A stretch of DNA of 64,000 bases from Tyto alba (lineage: Eukaryota > Chordata > Aves > Strigiformes > Tytonidae), in NCBI RefSeq assembly GCF_018691265.1, contig NW_024881303.1, positions 10,781,777 through 10,845,776 on the forward strand. The letters run 5' to 3'. The first letter of the stretch is position 1, and every line of letters begins with the position of its first letter. This document shows positions 43,531-55,790 of this stretch, in pieces. A model generated the notes under the pieces. The model was not told the origin of the DNA. It searched no databases and saw only the letters and a list, made by a program, of their open reading frames with translations. Position numbers and translations under genes: made by a program.

Positions 43531-45431
43531 AGCGGTTCACTATCGACATCTGGGAAAAGAGGGGAAGGTGATGCCTTTGCTGTTAGTAAAACGCGTCAGC
43601 TCTACAGATGAGCAGCAAAACAGTGGAGTTGAGCTAAATATTATCAGCCAAGTGGGGAGAGTTGGGTGGAAAAGTTCGTTTCTCTCCGTGGGTCAGGAGT
43701 CCTGTATCCTCTAGGTATTAAGGGCCAGACTCCGTTCTGGTTTCAGGCAGAAACACTCAGCTTCGCCATCCAGAGAGAAAACCTGTCAGGGAAAATCATG
43801 GGTGGGGGAGAGGGGGATAGCTGATATAAAAATCATGATAAAGTGTTTTGCAAAGGGCTGCTACAAGCTGGTGAGAGCTGAGCTTAGACCACTGAGTGTG
43901 ATTACAGGACACTGGAGGATAGTTACAGGGTAAGAACACAGTGCTGAGCATCTCCGGGACTTCAAATTGGAAAATGAAACCTGAGGTTTTACCATTTTCT
44001 CGTAAAACACTCCTCTTTTTTTAGTGGAAGAGGAGAGAAATGGAAGAAGACTGCATCTCTCAGGGATGGCAGTTAACTACCGTGGCTCATCAGTTTTTCT
44101 TGTATTCAAAATAAATGTTGCTAATTGGTATCTTATGCAATACTCAGGTGGGCACATAATTTGTTTTACAAATCTACACAGCAGGAAAAATGGATGTGTC
44201 CCCTGGAATCTTTCTCTGAGGGTATAAACCTGATTTTGAAAGAGCTATTTGTTATTTAGGAAATAGTAATTGGCTTTTGCTGCTGCTGCTGTTTTTGCTT
44301 TAGCCTTTTTCCCTTCTCTGCAAGTTTTTGCTACTTTGGTGTGTGAAGAGGAACAGGGAACCCAAAACTTTCCTATTTGAGTGCATTTTTCTTCTTCTTT
44401 GCCTTTGTTCCCTTTTCATCCTGGGGCAGCCCTGGCACATGAACAGAAGGCAGGCAGGACACCTTGCTCCTGGCCGTGACGGGACCTGTGGGGCTTCCCC
44501 TCATGCTGCCTCATGCATAAGCCCATTTCAGGCATTTTCAGCATCACGTTTGTGGCCTCTCTCACACATGGTGACTGTCTGTGAGTGGGCAGTTGGCCAG
44601 TGGGTCCTTTCATCCACTTCTCAGCGATGCCCATAGGACCGTGGGGTAGCAGGGAGGCTGGGGAGCTGTTATGTGCAGCTCACCATGACCTTGTACTCGA
44701 GGCAGATAAAACACAGCAAGGGAGCTCTTCCCCTTCCTCTGTGTGCTAACTGCTTTACTCATCCTTACTGTGCCAAGGAGCTTTACTCATCCTTACCCTA
44801 ACGCTTGACACTTGTCAGTCATGCTTTCTGACCTGGCCATGAGGGGGACAGTGCACATGGCCCTAAAAATTGCTTACGGAAGATAAATTGTAACTGCTAG
44901 GCTATAAAGGCTCTCACCATCACATGGGAGTGAGGAGCAAAGCTCAGCAAAGACAAGGCAAGGAAAGAAAATTAAATTCTGTGTAAATGCCCCTCATTTT
45001 CACCAAAGTCCCTTTTGACCGAAGCAGATATGAGCGTGGGGGTGAACAGTAGACACACAAAATGCTCTTTTGTTGGGATAAAGCCACATTGTGCATGTGT
45101 GTTCAGAACTGGATGCACACGTGATGTGGCCAAGGGGATGCAGGAGCTGGTTTGCTTCTCTGGACGTGTATCTGCACTGTGCTTTGCACCTTTAAACCTT
45201 GCATCCTTGAACATCAGGCTGAACTCTCCCTGGGGTCTTCATCTGCCTGCCTGGAGGGGGTGTGATCACTGAAGGTGCTGTTGAACATCTGAATTGCCAT
45301 TTCTGCTTGGTGCTATCACTGCCAATTATATTAGAAATGTATAAATAGAAGTCCACCACATGGACCAAATTCTTCTTTGGTTACACCATGAACCAATTTT
45401 TCTCTTTTAATCCACAGCTGGCCACATTTTC

Positions 45432-45458
45432 TTTTTTTTTTTTTTTTTTTTTTTTTTT
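45432..45458 (+). repeat. Poly(T) run, 27 bases
   Basis: An uninterrupted thymine run. It could be the reverse tail of a minus-strand retroposed copy, but no body was recognised beyond it. Confidence 0.9.
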
Positions 45459-45721
45459 GCTTTAGTTCAGGCTAAAGAGCTGTTGGCAGTCTATTTTTCT
45501 TCAACAGCACCCTTGTGTTGGTCCTTGATTGCATGGTCCCACAGTCAAAGGTATGGAAAGAAACACCACTGTGGCTGGAAGATGGGGCTTTGAAGCTCAG
45601 CGGGATTGTTGCCCTGGCTGGATTGAGCTCTTAAAAAGCAATGTTTTCAGTGGAACAAGCAACTTCCAAATCACTCTTAATTTGTATTGCTCTGTGCTCT
45701 CAGTACCTACATTAATATAGA

Positions 45722-45789
45722 CTAGAATATAATAGAATAGACTATTTCAGTTGGAAGGGACCTATGATAATCATCTAGTCCAAATGCCA
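45722..45789 (-). mobile_element. CR1 LINE 3'-end fragment
   Basis: AATAGAATAG-type repeats are followed by TTTCAGTTGGAAGGGACCTA and a TCATCTAGTCCAA phrase. This is the reverse complement of the characteristic avian CR1 3' end with its short terminal repeats. The element is 5'-truncated to about 70 bp and lies on the minus strand. Confidence 0.85.
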
Positions 45790-48539
45790 AATATTTAGAT
45801 CAAAACCTTTCTCTTCTTATCTCTTTTTTTCTTTCTGTCCTGGGATCCATATCAGGTTCCTGATATTTTATCTGTGGTTGCGCCCTGCCCCTCATGAAGA
45901 CTGAAAGATTTATTTGGGGCTTATGACATAAAGGCAGGGCTGCAGCAGAGCTGAGGAATGTCTGAGAGACACAAATGTTTGTGCAGACATTCCTCTTCCT
46001 ACCAATTAGTGGAATTTTAGATAGAGATCTGCCATGCCGAGAATGTCATTACTGCACAGCTGCAGGAATTGTTGTTCCAAGGTCTGATGACGAGAACTGG
46101 TTTTGTGTTTGTCCTTGCTGGGATTAAAGCGGGACTTGTTGCCAGCAGTGGTGGAGGTTAAGAGCATGTACTGTGCAGAAGGATGCCTGATCTTTTGTTT
46201 CTTTGCTTCAGCCCTTTGCAATGCTTACAGAAAAGGTCAGAATACAGAAGAAAAGTGCTTTTTGGTTTTGAGTCTCAAAGCGGTGGCAGCAGTTGAATTT
46301 TCCTGAGGAAGGGGCCTCGGGAGAGTTAAGAATCTCAAAGACAAAGATATTATCTGTAATACCAAATGCACGATAATCTTTGTGTTTTAGTGTTCCCCGA
46401 ACCACAGGAGATTAAGTGAGAACACTGGGGAGCAATGTAGTGTTTGTAAGTCAATAATGGTGCATACGTACACAAGGATTTAGACACACACTTTTGGTTG
46501 TTGTAATGGGAGGAAGATTAAGAAAAAAAACATTTATGAAGCCTAGAGACTCAGAATGGGTGAAATGCCTCAGACTGTAATTTAGATAAAGACTTGCTGA
46601 TGTCCTATTATATAATGTAGCTAAGCTCAGTCTAAGGTGTTTTCAGTCACTATGCCTCATATTTTGTTTTGTTGGAGATGACACTTGGAGAGCAAGAGTT
46701 CTTTGTTTCATAAGGGCTCATCTGCTCCTCTTGCCTACTCCCCACTTGAGACCGTTTTTTTCTTCATGTGCCATCGTGTTTATTTCCCCAGCAACAGCAA
46801 TTGCATCTCAAACACGATTTCAAATAGGCTAAAAGCTTCCAGAACAAGCGCCCATTGCAGTTAAAGAAGAGGCTAAAGTCTCCATCCCTTCACTCTCAGA
46901 TTTCTACCTAATACACGATTGCAATTTAGGATTAATGGCTGTGTTTCCTGTGTAATGGATTCTAAAAGGACTGTGGTTCTGGCACTGTTGTAATCAGGCA
47001 CACTCAAAGCATGAACCAAGGTGACATAATTTTGTACTGATTTAGTGCTCTGGTCTTCCTATAAATCTCTTACTCCTTGGTCTGCCTGGTACTCTTCCAG
47101 GTACACAGCAAAGTCACGCTTGCTGTCACTTGCCATGGGTAAGGGAACTGGTTCCAAGCTCAGGAGAGGATATTCATCCATGTATCCCCTTCACTGGTGG
47201 GAAATATATCTGTCAGACAAACTGGGGGTACAGGTGATGTGTGGCTCCCTGCCCCTATTATTTCTTATCCAGACGGTGTAGATTTAGAAGTCTGCCAGAT
47301 CTTGGAAATGTTTCCAGCTCTGGCAGGAAAGCCTTCTGCTTTTATGTCCAGCTTGCTGGAGTTCAGGTCCCCACTGCTAATAACTCAGCGAGGAGCATCC
47401 TTTGAAATGCTGTGTGTAATTCTCGATAATTCCCAGAATGGTGAATTTAAAGTGGAACAGATGCCGAAAAGGGGAAGGTTAGTGGTGGTTTACAGCATGA
47501 GATTAAAAGACTTTGGCTGATACAGCGCCACAAAATGAGGGTTGAGAGGGAATGTGATCACTTCTGAGTATTTCAGGAAAGGTGTCAGTGCCACACAGGA
47601 GCAAAATCCCCCCAGCTATTCAAGCGTGTGAACTATACTGGCATGAGAACAAATAGGTGTTAATGAGAAATGAACACATTTGCACTGGAAAAGAGAACAG
47701 GTTTTTTAATGGTCAGAAAAGTGATATCTGTCTCAGGAGATGAAAGGCCAAAAATTCTAGGCTGAGTTAAAAGGGAGCTTCATTGCTTTATGAAAAGTGA
47801 TTGAATAGGGGTTTGCCTGCAATAGCAGACACCAGTTTCAGTGACCACAAAAGGGTTTGGTCCTAAATTCTCCTTTCCTTTTACTTAATCATATTTCTGT
47901 AGCCTGAAGGAATGAAGAAAGGCTGTGATACACAGTTTTGCCCTCCCACTTTGGGTAGCGATCAGACAGCCACTCTCACAATGTGGGGTGAGGTGCTTCT
48001 GGATAGGTCATCCCTCCTTCGATTCCCTCCTCGGTCCTCAGACCCAGCCTACATCTCATGCCTTGATTGTGGTTCACTTGATTGTGGTTCTCCCTTCACA
48101 TCCTGTATGCCTGGTGTGTTTCATACACTTCGAGTCAGAAGGAAAAGATTCACGGGCCATGTAGATCTGACTATGTCTTGTAATGGAAGTTCCCTCCATC
48201 AACCTTTGGATGACCAATCCACAGCCGCGGGAAGAAAGACCAACAAGATTAAGATGTGAGTTACAGGGAATAGTTGTAGCCAAATTATTACATTAGTGAC
48301 ACAACTCCTACCTCTTTTCCCTCCCCAGAATACTGGTGGTACAGATATGGCAAAAATAATGTTACATTTCTGGGAAAGGATTTTAAGAAGTGCTTGGGCC
48401 CTACAAGTTGTTGGGCACTGTGGCTGGATCCAGCAAAACACAATACAGCTATTTAGTGTCATCTCCAGAGAAACAACTGCAACCTCAGAAAAAATGAGTA
48501 GAAGAAAAGTTCAAAGCAAATAAGAGACCATTCCTCCCA

Positions 48540-48840
48540 CAACATGACATAAATTGTGAAATTCCCTGCTGTAGGATGTTGTGGACATTTAAAATCATTG
48601 AAGACCAATTCATGGAAGAAAAACAGACTGAGGGCTATTAAGATAATACTTCTGGCGCTGGAAGTCCCTAAGCTTCAAAATGCTGGAGGCTGAGATGTTA
48701 TGGGCGGGTATCATTATGTTCTGTACTTAGACAGGACTAACAACATCAAGGCATCTGGTGTGGCCACTTACAGAGACTAAATGTGGGACTAGTTGGATGG
48801 AGAATCTGGTGTTGCCCATTACAGCTGGTCTTACATTTTT
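48540..48840 (+). mobile_element. Ancient CR1/L3-type LINE 3' remnant
   Basis: The order of phrases fits the 3' end of amniote CR1/L3-type LINEs: GAAATTCCCTGCTGTAGGAT, TTGTGGACATTTAAAA, CATGGAAGAAAAACAGACTG then GGGCTATTAA, TGCTGGAGGCTGAGA, and a final GGACTAGTTGGATGG. It is heavily diverged with no intact frame. Family recognition is from memory. Confidence 0.75.
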
Positions 48841-48999
48841 GGGCTTTCCTCCAGCCTGCTCCTCATAGGTGGAGGTAGCTCTCCACCATCTGCAGAGCCT
48901 GATTCACTGTCCATTCTTTGAAACAATGTCTGCAAAAGACTTAGCTAAGTGACTTAACAAAAGGCCAATTAAAAAGATATGACGTCTGCAAAAGGCTGT

Positions 49000-50859
49000 C
49001 TCACTTCTTCTCCAGAAGGCCTTTGTTCTGGTTTTGAGCAAGGCATGGGCTTTTTTGTTACCAGAGACAGCTCGGTGCTAAGCTAGCACTGACTTATCCA
49101 GCTTGCCTGAGCTGGTGGAAGGACAGAAGTACTATGGCAGGTCAAGGCATGGTTCCTTCTCCTTTAAGATCACTATTTCCACTGTCCTAGGTTGCTGAGA
49201 AGCAGCATGTTCTGCATGTTAAGTATCAACATGGCACTGAATTTCATGTGCAGTTTTGATAAATAAAATCTGTGTTCTAAATGAAGGCACCCAGACAGAG
49301 CCCCTTTGTGAGAGAGAGACTTAGACCTAGTGTGTGTCTTTGGGAGAAATGCAGAATTCATTTTGGGGAGGGAAACTGATACAAATAGCAGGGCATTTTC
49401 CTTTACAAAGGCTCTCTTTCAAAGCTGGTGCATGCAGCAGAACAAAGACTGACCCCATAATCTGTACTCAACAATAGCTTGGAATATTTGATAATTTGGC
49501 TATTGTACATGCATACATCATGCTTGGCTGTAAATAAATAGGGCCATGGTTGGATCCACTGTGAGGAAACAGTCAGCCTGTTTCCCATTACCATTCTGGT
49601 TTCAAGGAAATGCTTATTTTGTGTCTCTGCCTTCGCCTGGACAAGTTAAGTCTATCTTGCCATTGAGGCCAAAGGGTCTCAATTTCAAGCCTAGTAACAA
49701 AGACACAAAAGATTTTGACACCATTTTAGAGAAAAATTATTTACTGATGCCAAACTGGTTTATCACTTCTCTCGCCTATCCCTGTAACTTCTGTTTCTCT
49801 TAAGGACCACTTATTGGCTGAATTCATGGCCTACAAACACGTAGCCAAAGAACTCGGGCCTAACAGGTAACTTAAAGCCCATGCTTTGGTAAATAAATAG
49901 ACTAACTCTCTGCACGTCTGTTCCTCGTGTGTAAAAGAAGGAAGATAGATACAGCTTCTAAAGCCTATCCTTGGATGCCTGAGATACTCCAACAATAGAA
50001 TAATGGCACTTGCTGATGCACAAAGCAGTGGTAGTATGCAGATTAGTGACAGTTTTTATAAGTTGCCCGCAAAGTTCTGTGGCACTGTAACATATTTGTT
50101 CAGTTCATTTTGTGGTTATGCTCATAATGCAAGGAAAATTTGGGCTGCTGTACTGGAAACATAGAAAATCACTGGCTTAAGACACTGTGTGTTTGCAGTG
50201 TAAATATTTGAGCCTTTGTTGATATATTTGGCTGTAACTGAAGACCAAAGCAACCAGAGTGAGACTCTTGTGAAATTATCAGTTATTTTATTGAGTGAAA
50301 CAATATTTTCTTGGACATTTTGATCACATTCAGTTCATTGATCAGCATCATGCAAGAGTTTTTGCAGTGGCAGTTGTCAGAGTTCGGCATGACTGACTTG
50401 TCTCCTATGGCATGATGTCACATGGCATAACAACACACAAACACTTTCTAATAACATCAAAATCTTTGTGTATGTTTCTGTACTCAGGCCAAGAACACAA
50501 AGATCTGTTGCAACAGAAGAACTGATGACATGTATGACTCAGTACATGGCATTGCCTCTAAATACATAAACACTTGACTAACATTAACATTTACTATGAG
50601 GCTTTATGACATTCCTATAAATGGACTTTTTTTTTGTTGTTGTTGTTAGTATTTACTAAATTGCATTTACTAATTTGTTTTCTTCAAATATCGTGAAGAC
50701 ATGTGGTGATTAAGGGGCAGATTTTCTGGAGAACTCAACAGCCAGGTCTCTTAGGATGGGGTCTACAAAAGCATAGGAAAACTATATGGGAAACATCATG
50801 CTGTCCTTGGAAAAATGGTAGAAAAGGGTAGCAGAAGATTAAATCAGTGGTCAAAGGGG
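49000..50859. other. AT-rich intergenic stretch, nothing recognised
   Basis: No exon, RNA gene or named repeat is recognised. It may contain further worn LINE sequence between the two CR1/L3 remnants. Confidence 0.5.
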
Positions 50860-51990
50860 TAAATATAAAAGGAACAATCAATCAACCCATAAAAGGAAGC
50901 CTTTTCCATGGATTAATGACTGGTTAAAGCATATGAAGCCAAAAGTTTTCACAACTGACAAGGAATGGACTAATATGTTTTCTGTGTATTCATAAGTGAT
51001 CTGAAAAGAGCGAATCAGGAAGTGACAGCAGTTCCTGATGATACAGTTCACTGAGAAGAATAAAAATTAAAACTGACTGTAAAGATTAACAGAAGGATCT
51101 CATGATGGGTATTGGCTGAATAGCAGAATAGCAGATGCAATTCATGTACTTAAGAAAAACAAAACAATCCTAACAATGCACAGTGGTAAGGTCTAAAATT
51201 AGCTATTGCCACTTAGAAAGAAGAGCTTAGACTCATCATGTATAACCCTATGAAAATGTCAACTCAATGCTCAGCAGAGGGAAAATGGCAAATCAGATGT
51301 TATGTATTGTTCAAACAGGAAAAGAGCACAAAAGAGAAAACATAACAAACTACTCTAGAAATGTTTTGCACTCATGACTGGCATGCTGCACACCCAGAGC
51401 AGTGCATGCAGTTCTTAACTCCCTTGCTGAAAAAAAAAAAAGAAAAAAAAAAGATTAAGTAGAAAGAATGTGGAGAAGTGCAACAGGAATGGTAAAAAGA
51501 ATAGAACAGCTTCTCATGAGAAGACATTTTACTGTCTAGGAAGATGGATGGTTAAAAGGGTCTGTGGCTGAGGCTGCAATGTCAGAAGTGGAATGGAGAA
51601 AGTCAATAGAGAACAAAATTATTCATTTTTTTTCCCAAATGAGAATGTGGGGTCATAAAATGAACTAATTTTTTCAGTAACACAGTTTTTAAACAAACAA
51701 AAGAAAGTACTACTTTACACAGTCTGGCATTAAACTGTAGAACTCACTGTTCTGGTGTAGATGCTGAAGAATAAAAGACCTCAAAAAGTGGTTAGAGAAA
51801 TTCAAGGGAGAAAAGTCCATTGAGGCTATTAATCATAAATATCCAATACAAACTGCGGAACAGAAAGCCCATAAACTGCATATGGATTAGGAAAGTATTG
51901 GGATTAGCATGCAGTGTCCTTATTGCCTAAGTGTTCACTGCTATCAAAGACGGGAGATGGCCCCATCCTGTGTATGGGACCTGCGTGGTC
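50860..51990 (+). mobile_element. Ancient CR1/L3-type LINE remnant with reverse-transcriptase 3' part
   Basis: Colinear landmark phrases of old amniote CR1/L3 LINEs are readable: TCCATGGATTAATGACTGGT, AAGTTTTCACAACTGACAAG, a CATAAGTGATCTGAAAAGAG phrase, CTGATGATACAGTTCACTGA, CAGCAGAGGGAAAATGGCAA, GCAACAGGAATGGTAAAAAG, then AAACAAACAAAAGAAAGTAC and TTCAAGGGAGAAAAGTCCAT. All frames are broken. The 5' limit is uncertain and older sequence may extend left to about 50,690. Confidence 0.8.
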
Positions 51991-54369
51991 CCACACTAAG
52001 TGCTCTTGTAGCTGTAAAGAGCTCAGTAAACTGGGTGTCACACTTCTTTTAAAAACCGACCTTCAGGTTGGTGCTAGACGTTGAAACTCTGACTTTTCCA
52101 AGGTTACAGAGGAAGATGGCAACAGTCTGCAAGAGCAGTCAGCTCCCTTGTGTCCCCGTAGGATTACATACCACGGAACGAGGCTCCCCGTGTGCAGTTC
52201 TACTTCTGTTCTTTGCAATTAAGGTACCATTTAATCATTTGCTAACATTTTGAAAACATTTATCCCCTGGCACTGACAAATTTTGAGCTAATTGTGGTAC
52301 AGAGAAGCTGCCTTTTTGGAACCATCTGAAGACTGCAGTCACAAAGCTGATGTGGCAGGGAGTTTCCATAGCTTGCTCTCACCACACAAAGGTTTGCTTC
52401 TTATGACTCAGCCACTGATGTGACTTGGTTACTCATCAGAAAACTGCTTGAAAAAAAGACTAATTTTGAATTGAATTTGATTAAGATCTGAACGCTGGAG
52501 CTGGGGCAGAGGCTCAGAGCTGGGGTTAGTGGTAGGATGGGTTAAGGAGGACTGACAGCTTTCCACATCTCACTGGTGCGAGCTTCTGCTTTTATAATAA
52601 ATCCTTCCCTACTTCCAAATGCACAATGGCTGTACTGAGCCCCAGGGATTTGTGTTAACCTCAGAAAGGAGCGTATTTAGCCCTGGAGCCTGCTCAAGGA
52701 ACCTGCCTGTTTGAACTCAGCCACGTATTGACTGGCGTGTCCCCTCCTGCAGGTAGGTGGGCTGTGTGAGGAGTATGCTACCTCTACACCTTGTGTTTCT
52801 GGGACCAGGCAGCCAAGCCAGCATGAGAAAGTCTGTTATTTAACATTGCCGTGGGCCAGCAGTAAATACTTATTTTTGTTGCAGGAGGAAACCAGAAAGG
52901 GAGTGGTTATTCACAGTGAACTTCTGAGTCATAAGGCTTGCAAGGGTTATATTAAGGTAGGGCAGAATATACCCTACCCCTTGCTTGATGGCAAGCCTTC
53001 AAGCCACTGTCTAGCTCTTGTTTCCCTGCTGGTAGCAGTCTGTGCTGCTTCATGCTTATTTCATTTGTACTATAATGCCTTGCCCTTCTCCCACCTGTTT
53101 TGATAAAGAGTGAAAATCATGTCTGTGGCCTTGGCATTATGCAGTGAGTTGCTTCAGGCTGGACAAAGCATTCCTCTCCCTGCAAGGCCAGGCTCAGAAT
53201 GAAGGATGGGTCATTGCAGGGGGCTTTTGTCAGCAGCTGCAAAGCCAAAGCAGCGCTGGTGCTCACGTGCACAGAGAAACTCATCACAGAGGCAATGAAG
53301 TTCTATGGCCGTCCTGATCTCTTCTTCATAAAATGTCAAGTGCTCCCTGTCTCCAGAGTGTCCAGCAGACAGGGACCAGAGGGGACCTGAAGCTGGTGAA
53401 AACAGGAGGGAGAAGTTTGGGGGGATGCAGATGTTTTGGGGGAGTGTTGCCCCTTGCCCCGCTGGTAACAGAAACTGGCCCAAGAGGGAAAGCTGGAAAG
53501 GCATTTCCAGTGTTGCCTTTCTGTGCTTGGGTCTCACACAGTTTTCAGAGGAATCACTCCTGCTGAAGGATTGCAGGTGGGCTGGCAGCACTAGGGCCTG
53601 CCTTCCCTAACAGGGCTTCTTGGTGTGGCTGGAATAAACACTAAAGATGGCTCATTTCAGGCTGCCAAATCTCAAGGATGATCAGTCCATGTCGTGGCTC
53701 CTAGTTGCACAGCACAGATCCTACAAACCACAGCAGTGCTGGCTGTTCTTGGCTGCAGACCTATAACTCTTCTCCAGAGAAGAGGAAAACCTGAATCCCA
53801 AAGGCCATCCTGTAGAAAAAAGTCTGACCAGATCCTGCTGATGCTGCTGAAAGCTGCCATGGACTCCCTGAATATTCATGTAGCCTAGTGTTGCTGTAGC
53901 TGTGATGCTCTAAAGATGTAAGCAGCGTGCAGCGTGAGACATGCAGGGACAGAGATCTTTTGTTATATTCACTTCAGTTTTCTTGTATTCATTGAGAATT
54001 CTGTGTAGGGTTTAGGAAAACTGGTCTTTAAATCTGTCATCAGCTTTCAAAAAGATGAGCCCAAGAGCTTCAGCTTGGCATTATCTGACAAATTTGTAAG
54101 ACAAAAGCTGGGGAGGTGTGTAGGTGCTAAGCTCTGTTTTCTAACTCTATGAATGGAGCTGTGAATGAATGGGGAATGGATAACTCACATCTCCTACCCC
54201 ATCAAGAGCTCTGCCAGAAAAGGGCCCATTTTTCCACTGAGCTCACCCTACTAGAGGTAGTTATGCTGATGTAAGACAATATCAAGTCAGAACAGCAGAT
54301 TTGACTGATTTCACGTGCTGGTCATGGGATTTACTCATTTCACTTCGTCTTTCCCTTCCCTCCCTGCAG

Positions 54370-54594
54370 ATTCAGCATGCTCATGAGCAGTATTGTACCA
54401 TGGTAGCTCTTCTGCGTCAGGATCCCACGTGCCTGGTGCAGCTGCTCTGCTTGGTCTGCGAATTCCTCATCAAAAGTATAGAGGAGATCCCAGATGGGAG
54501 GATGGAGGCAGGGTCCCTTATAAACACCTTACACTCATTTTCACTTCAGAAAGTCCAGACGAGTAAACATCAGCCTTTAAGTGGTTTCTTATAG
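54370..54594 (+). other. Candidate unrecognised coding exon
   Basis: A strong pyrimidine tract and CTGCAG acceptor at 54,369 are followed by an open frame of 74 codons and a stop. The peptide starts IQHAHEQYCTMVALLRQDPT and includes LVQLLCLVCEFLIKSIEEIP, helical and protein-like in composition. I do not recognise the family. It could be a terminal exon (stop TAG at 54,592) or an internal exon using the GTAAAC at 54,562 region. It could equally be chance. Confidence 0.25.
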
Positions 54595-55490
54595 AAACAG
54601 CAAGCTGTTTGCCCTGAAAATGAAGAGCCTTTTCTCATTTCCAGAAACAGTATGATAAATATTTTCATTTCAATATGTTTTTTGTTGGGAATCACTTTCA
54701 TTTAGCTTCTTATCACAGTGATTTAGGGGCTAAGAATAACTAGAGTCTAGCAGCTCCTAGCTGGTGAGACATGTATTTTGAGAACCGAGTTCAAACTTGC
54801 ATTACTCATAAGAAGCAAAAGCTGCTCCTGCACTGAGCTCAGCTTCCTGTGGGCCTGAGAGAAAGAAGAGAAAGATCAATTTTTTTTTCACTTCATCAAA
54901 ATGGAATACCATTAGGATATACAACTACCCCAGTCTCTTTGCACTGAAGGACTTTAATAACAAGGAGGACTTTAACCCCTCTCACTGGAAATAGCTGACA
55001 TCTCCCAGGTAGCCACTGCTGGAAATACCCACGCAAAGCTTATTAGTGAGGTGCTGGCTTTTGTTCTGAAGGTTTGCAGAGATGATCTGTGCACAGACCT
55101 CTATGTGTTCAAGTGGAGAGAAGCCCTTTGCAGGTGGCAGGTTAGCAGTTCACTGGGGGCACGGCCTGATCCCCTGCCCAAGTGAGTCAGCTGGAGCCTT
55201 CCCCCAGCAAGGGGGCTGCCTTGGACCCTTGGAGAGCCGCTGCACACCAATGCAGCAGTGTGCAGATGTGTCTGTCTACACTGGCCAGCTTTTGTCATCT
55301 AGTGGTGGTCAAGTGAGTTGTGAAGACCCAGCAGGGCACGATCCACAGAGCACGGAGGGTGTGACCTGGTGGCTTGGCTGTGGGGTGAGCTGCTTCCTCA
55401 GATAGCTGGATTGAAGCTGGTGCAGGTCCCCGAGTTGATGTCTTATTTCTGCTTTACAAGGATGATCTCCTAATTGGTACCCTTAATTAG

Positions 55491-55790
55491 TCTTGGAGGT
55501 TTTTTGGGGTTGATGGTCAGAGGAGGGAGCGGGTAGATGAGGCAAATGCTTTTCAATTAGAGGAGCTCAGTAGGGCTCTGTGTGCTCTGGCTGCTCTGAG
55601 TACCCAGCACAGGGAGCAGCTGGACAGTGTTGTGCATGCCCTGGAGCTCCAGAGCTCCCACATCTGCAGAACCCTGGGACTGGAGGTGGAAGCTGTGCTT
55701 TCTGAAGGGGAGAGTCTTGTCTTTCCTCTGGGAACAGATGAAAACAGTGTGGAAAGGTCTGGGTCGCCTGTAACGTGGGAGGTGAGCAGA
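55491..55790 (+). other. Open frame with coiled-coil-like leucine pattern, origin unknown
   Basis: The frame is open from a TAG at 55,488-55,490 to 55,997, about 168 codons. Its middle reads QLEELSRALCALAALSTQHR, EQLDSVVHALELQSSHICRT and LGLEVEAVLSEGESL, a regular leucine/acidic helix pattern. A donor-like GAG/GTGAGC lies at 55,780. No ATG starts it. It might be an exon of an unannotated gene or a decayed transposon-encoded protein. Not recognised. Confidence 0.25.

Larger units (their letters stand above)
43531..48520. other. Intergenic tract, no gene recognised
   Basis: Composition is ordinary, with short open frames only. It contains a duplicated GCTTTACTCATCCTTAC phrase near 44,750-44,800, a T27 run at 45,432-45,458 and a CR1 tail at 45.7 kb. 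A 107-codon plus-strand frame at 47,197-47,520 was not recognised as any family. TMEM179, expected next to INF2 from mammalian synteny, was not found. Confidence 0.6.

Noticed and set aside
41922..43571. 549-codon plus-strand open frame across the minisatellite and CpG island
   Set aside because: It arises from a stop-free GC-rich repeat and homopolymers; the peptide is His/Pro/Gly low complexity with no domain, and other frames are open too.
47197..47520. 107-codon plus-strand frame
   Set aside because: Protein-like in part, but no acceptor, no homologous family recognised and no neighbours; not enough to call a gene.
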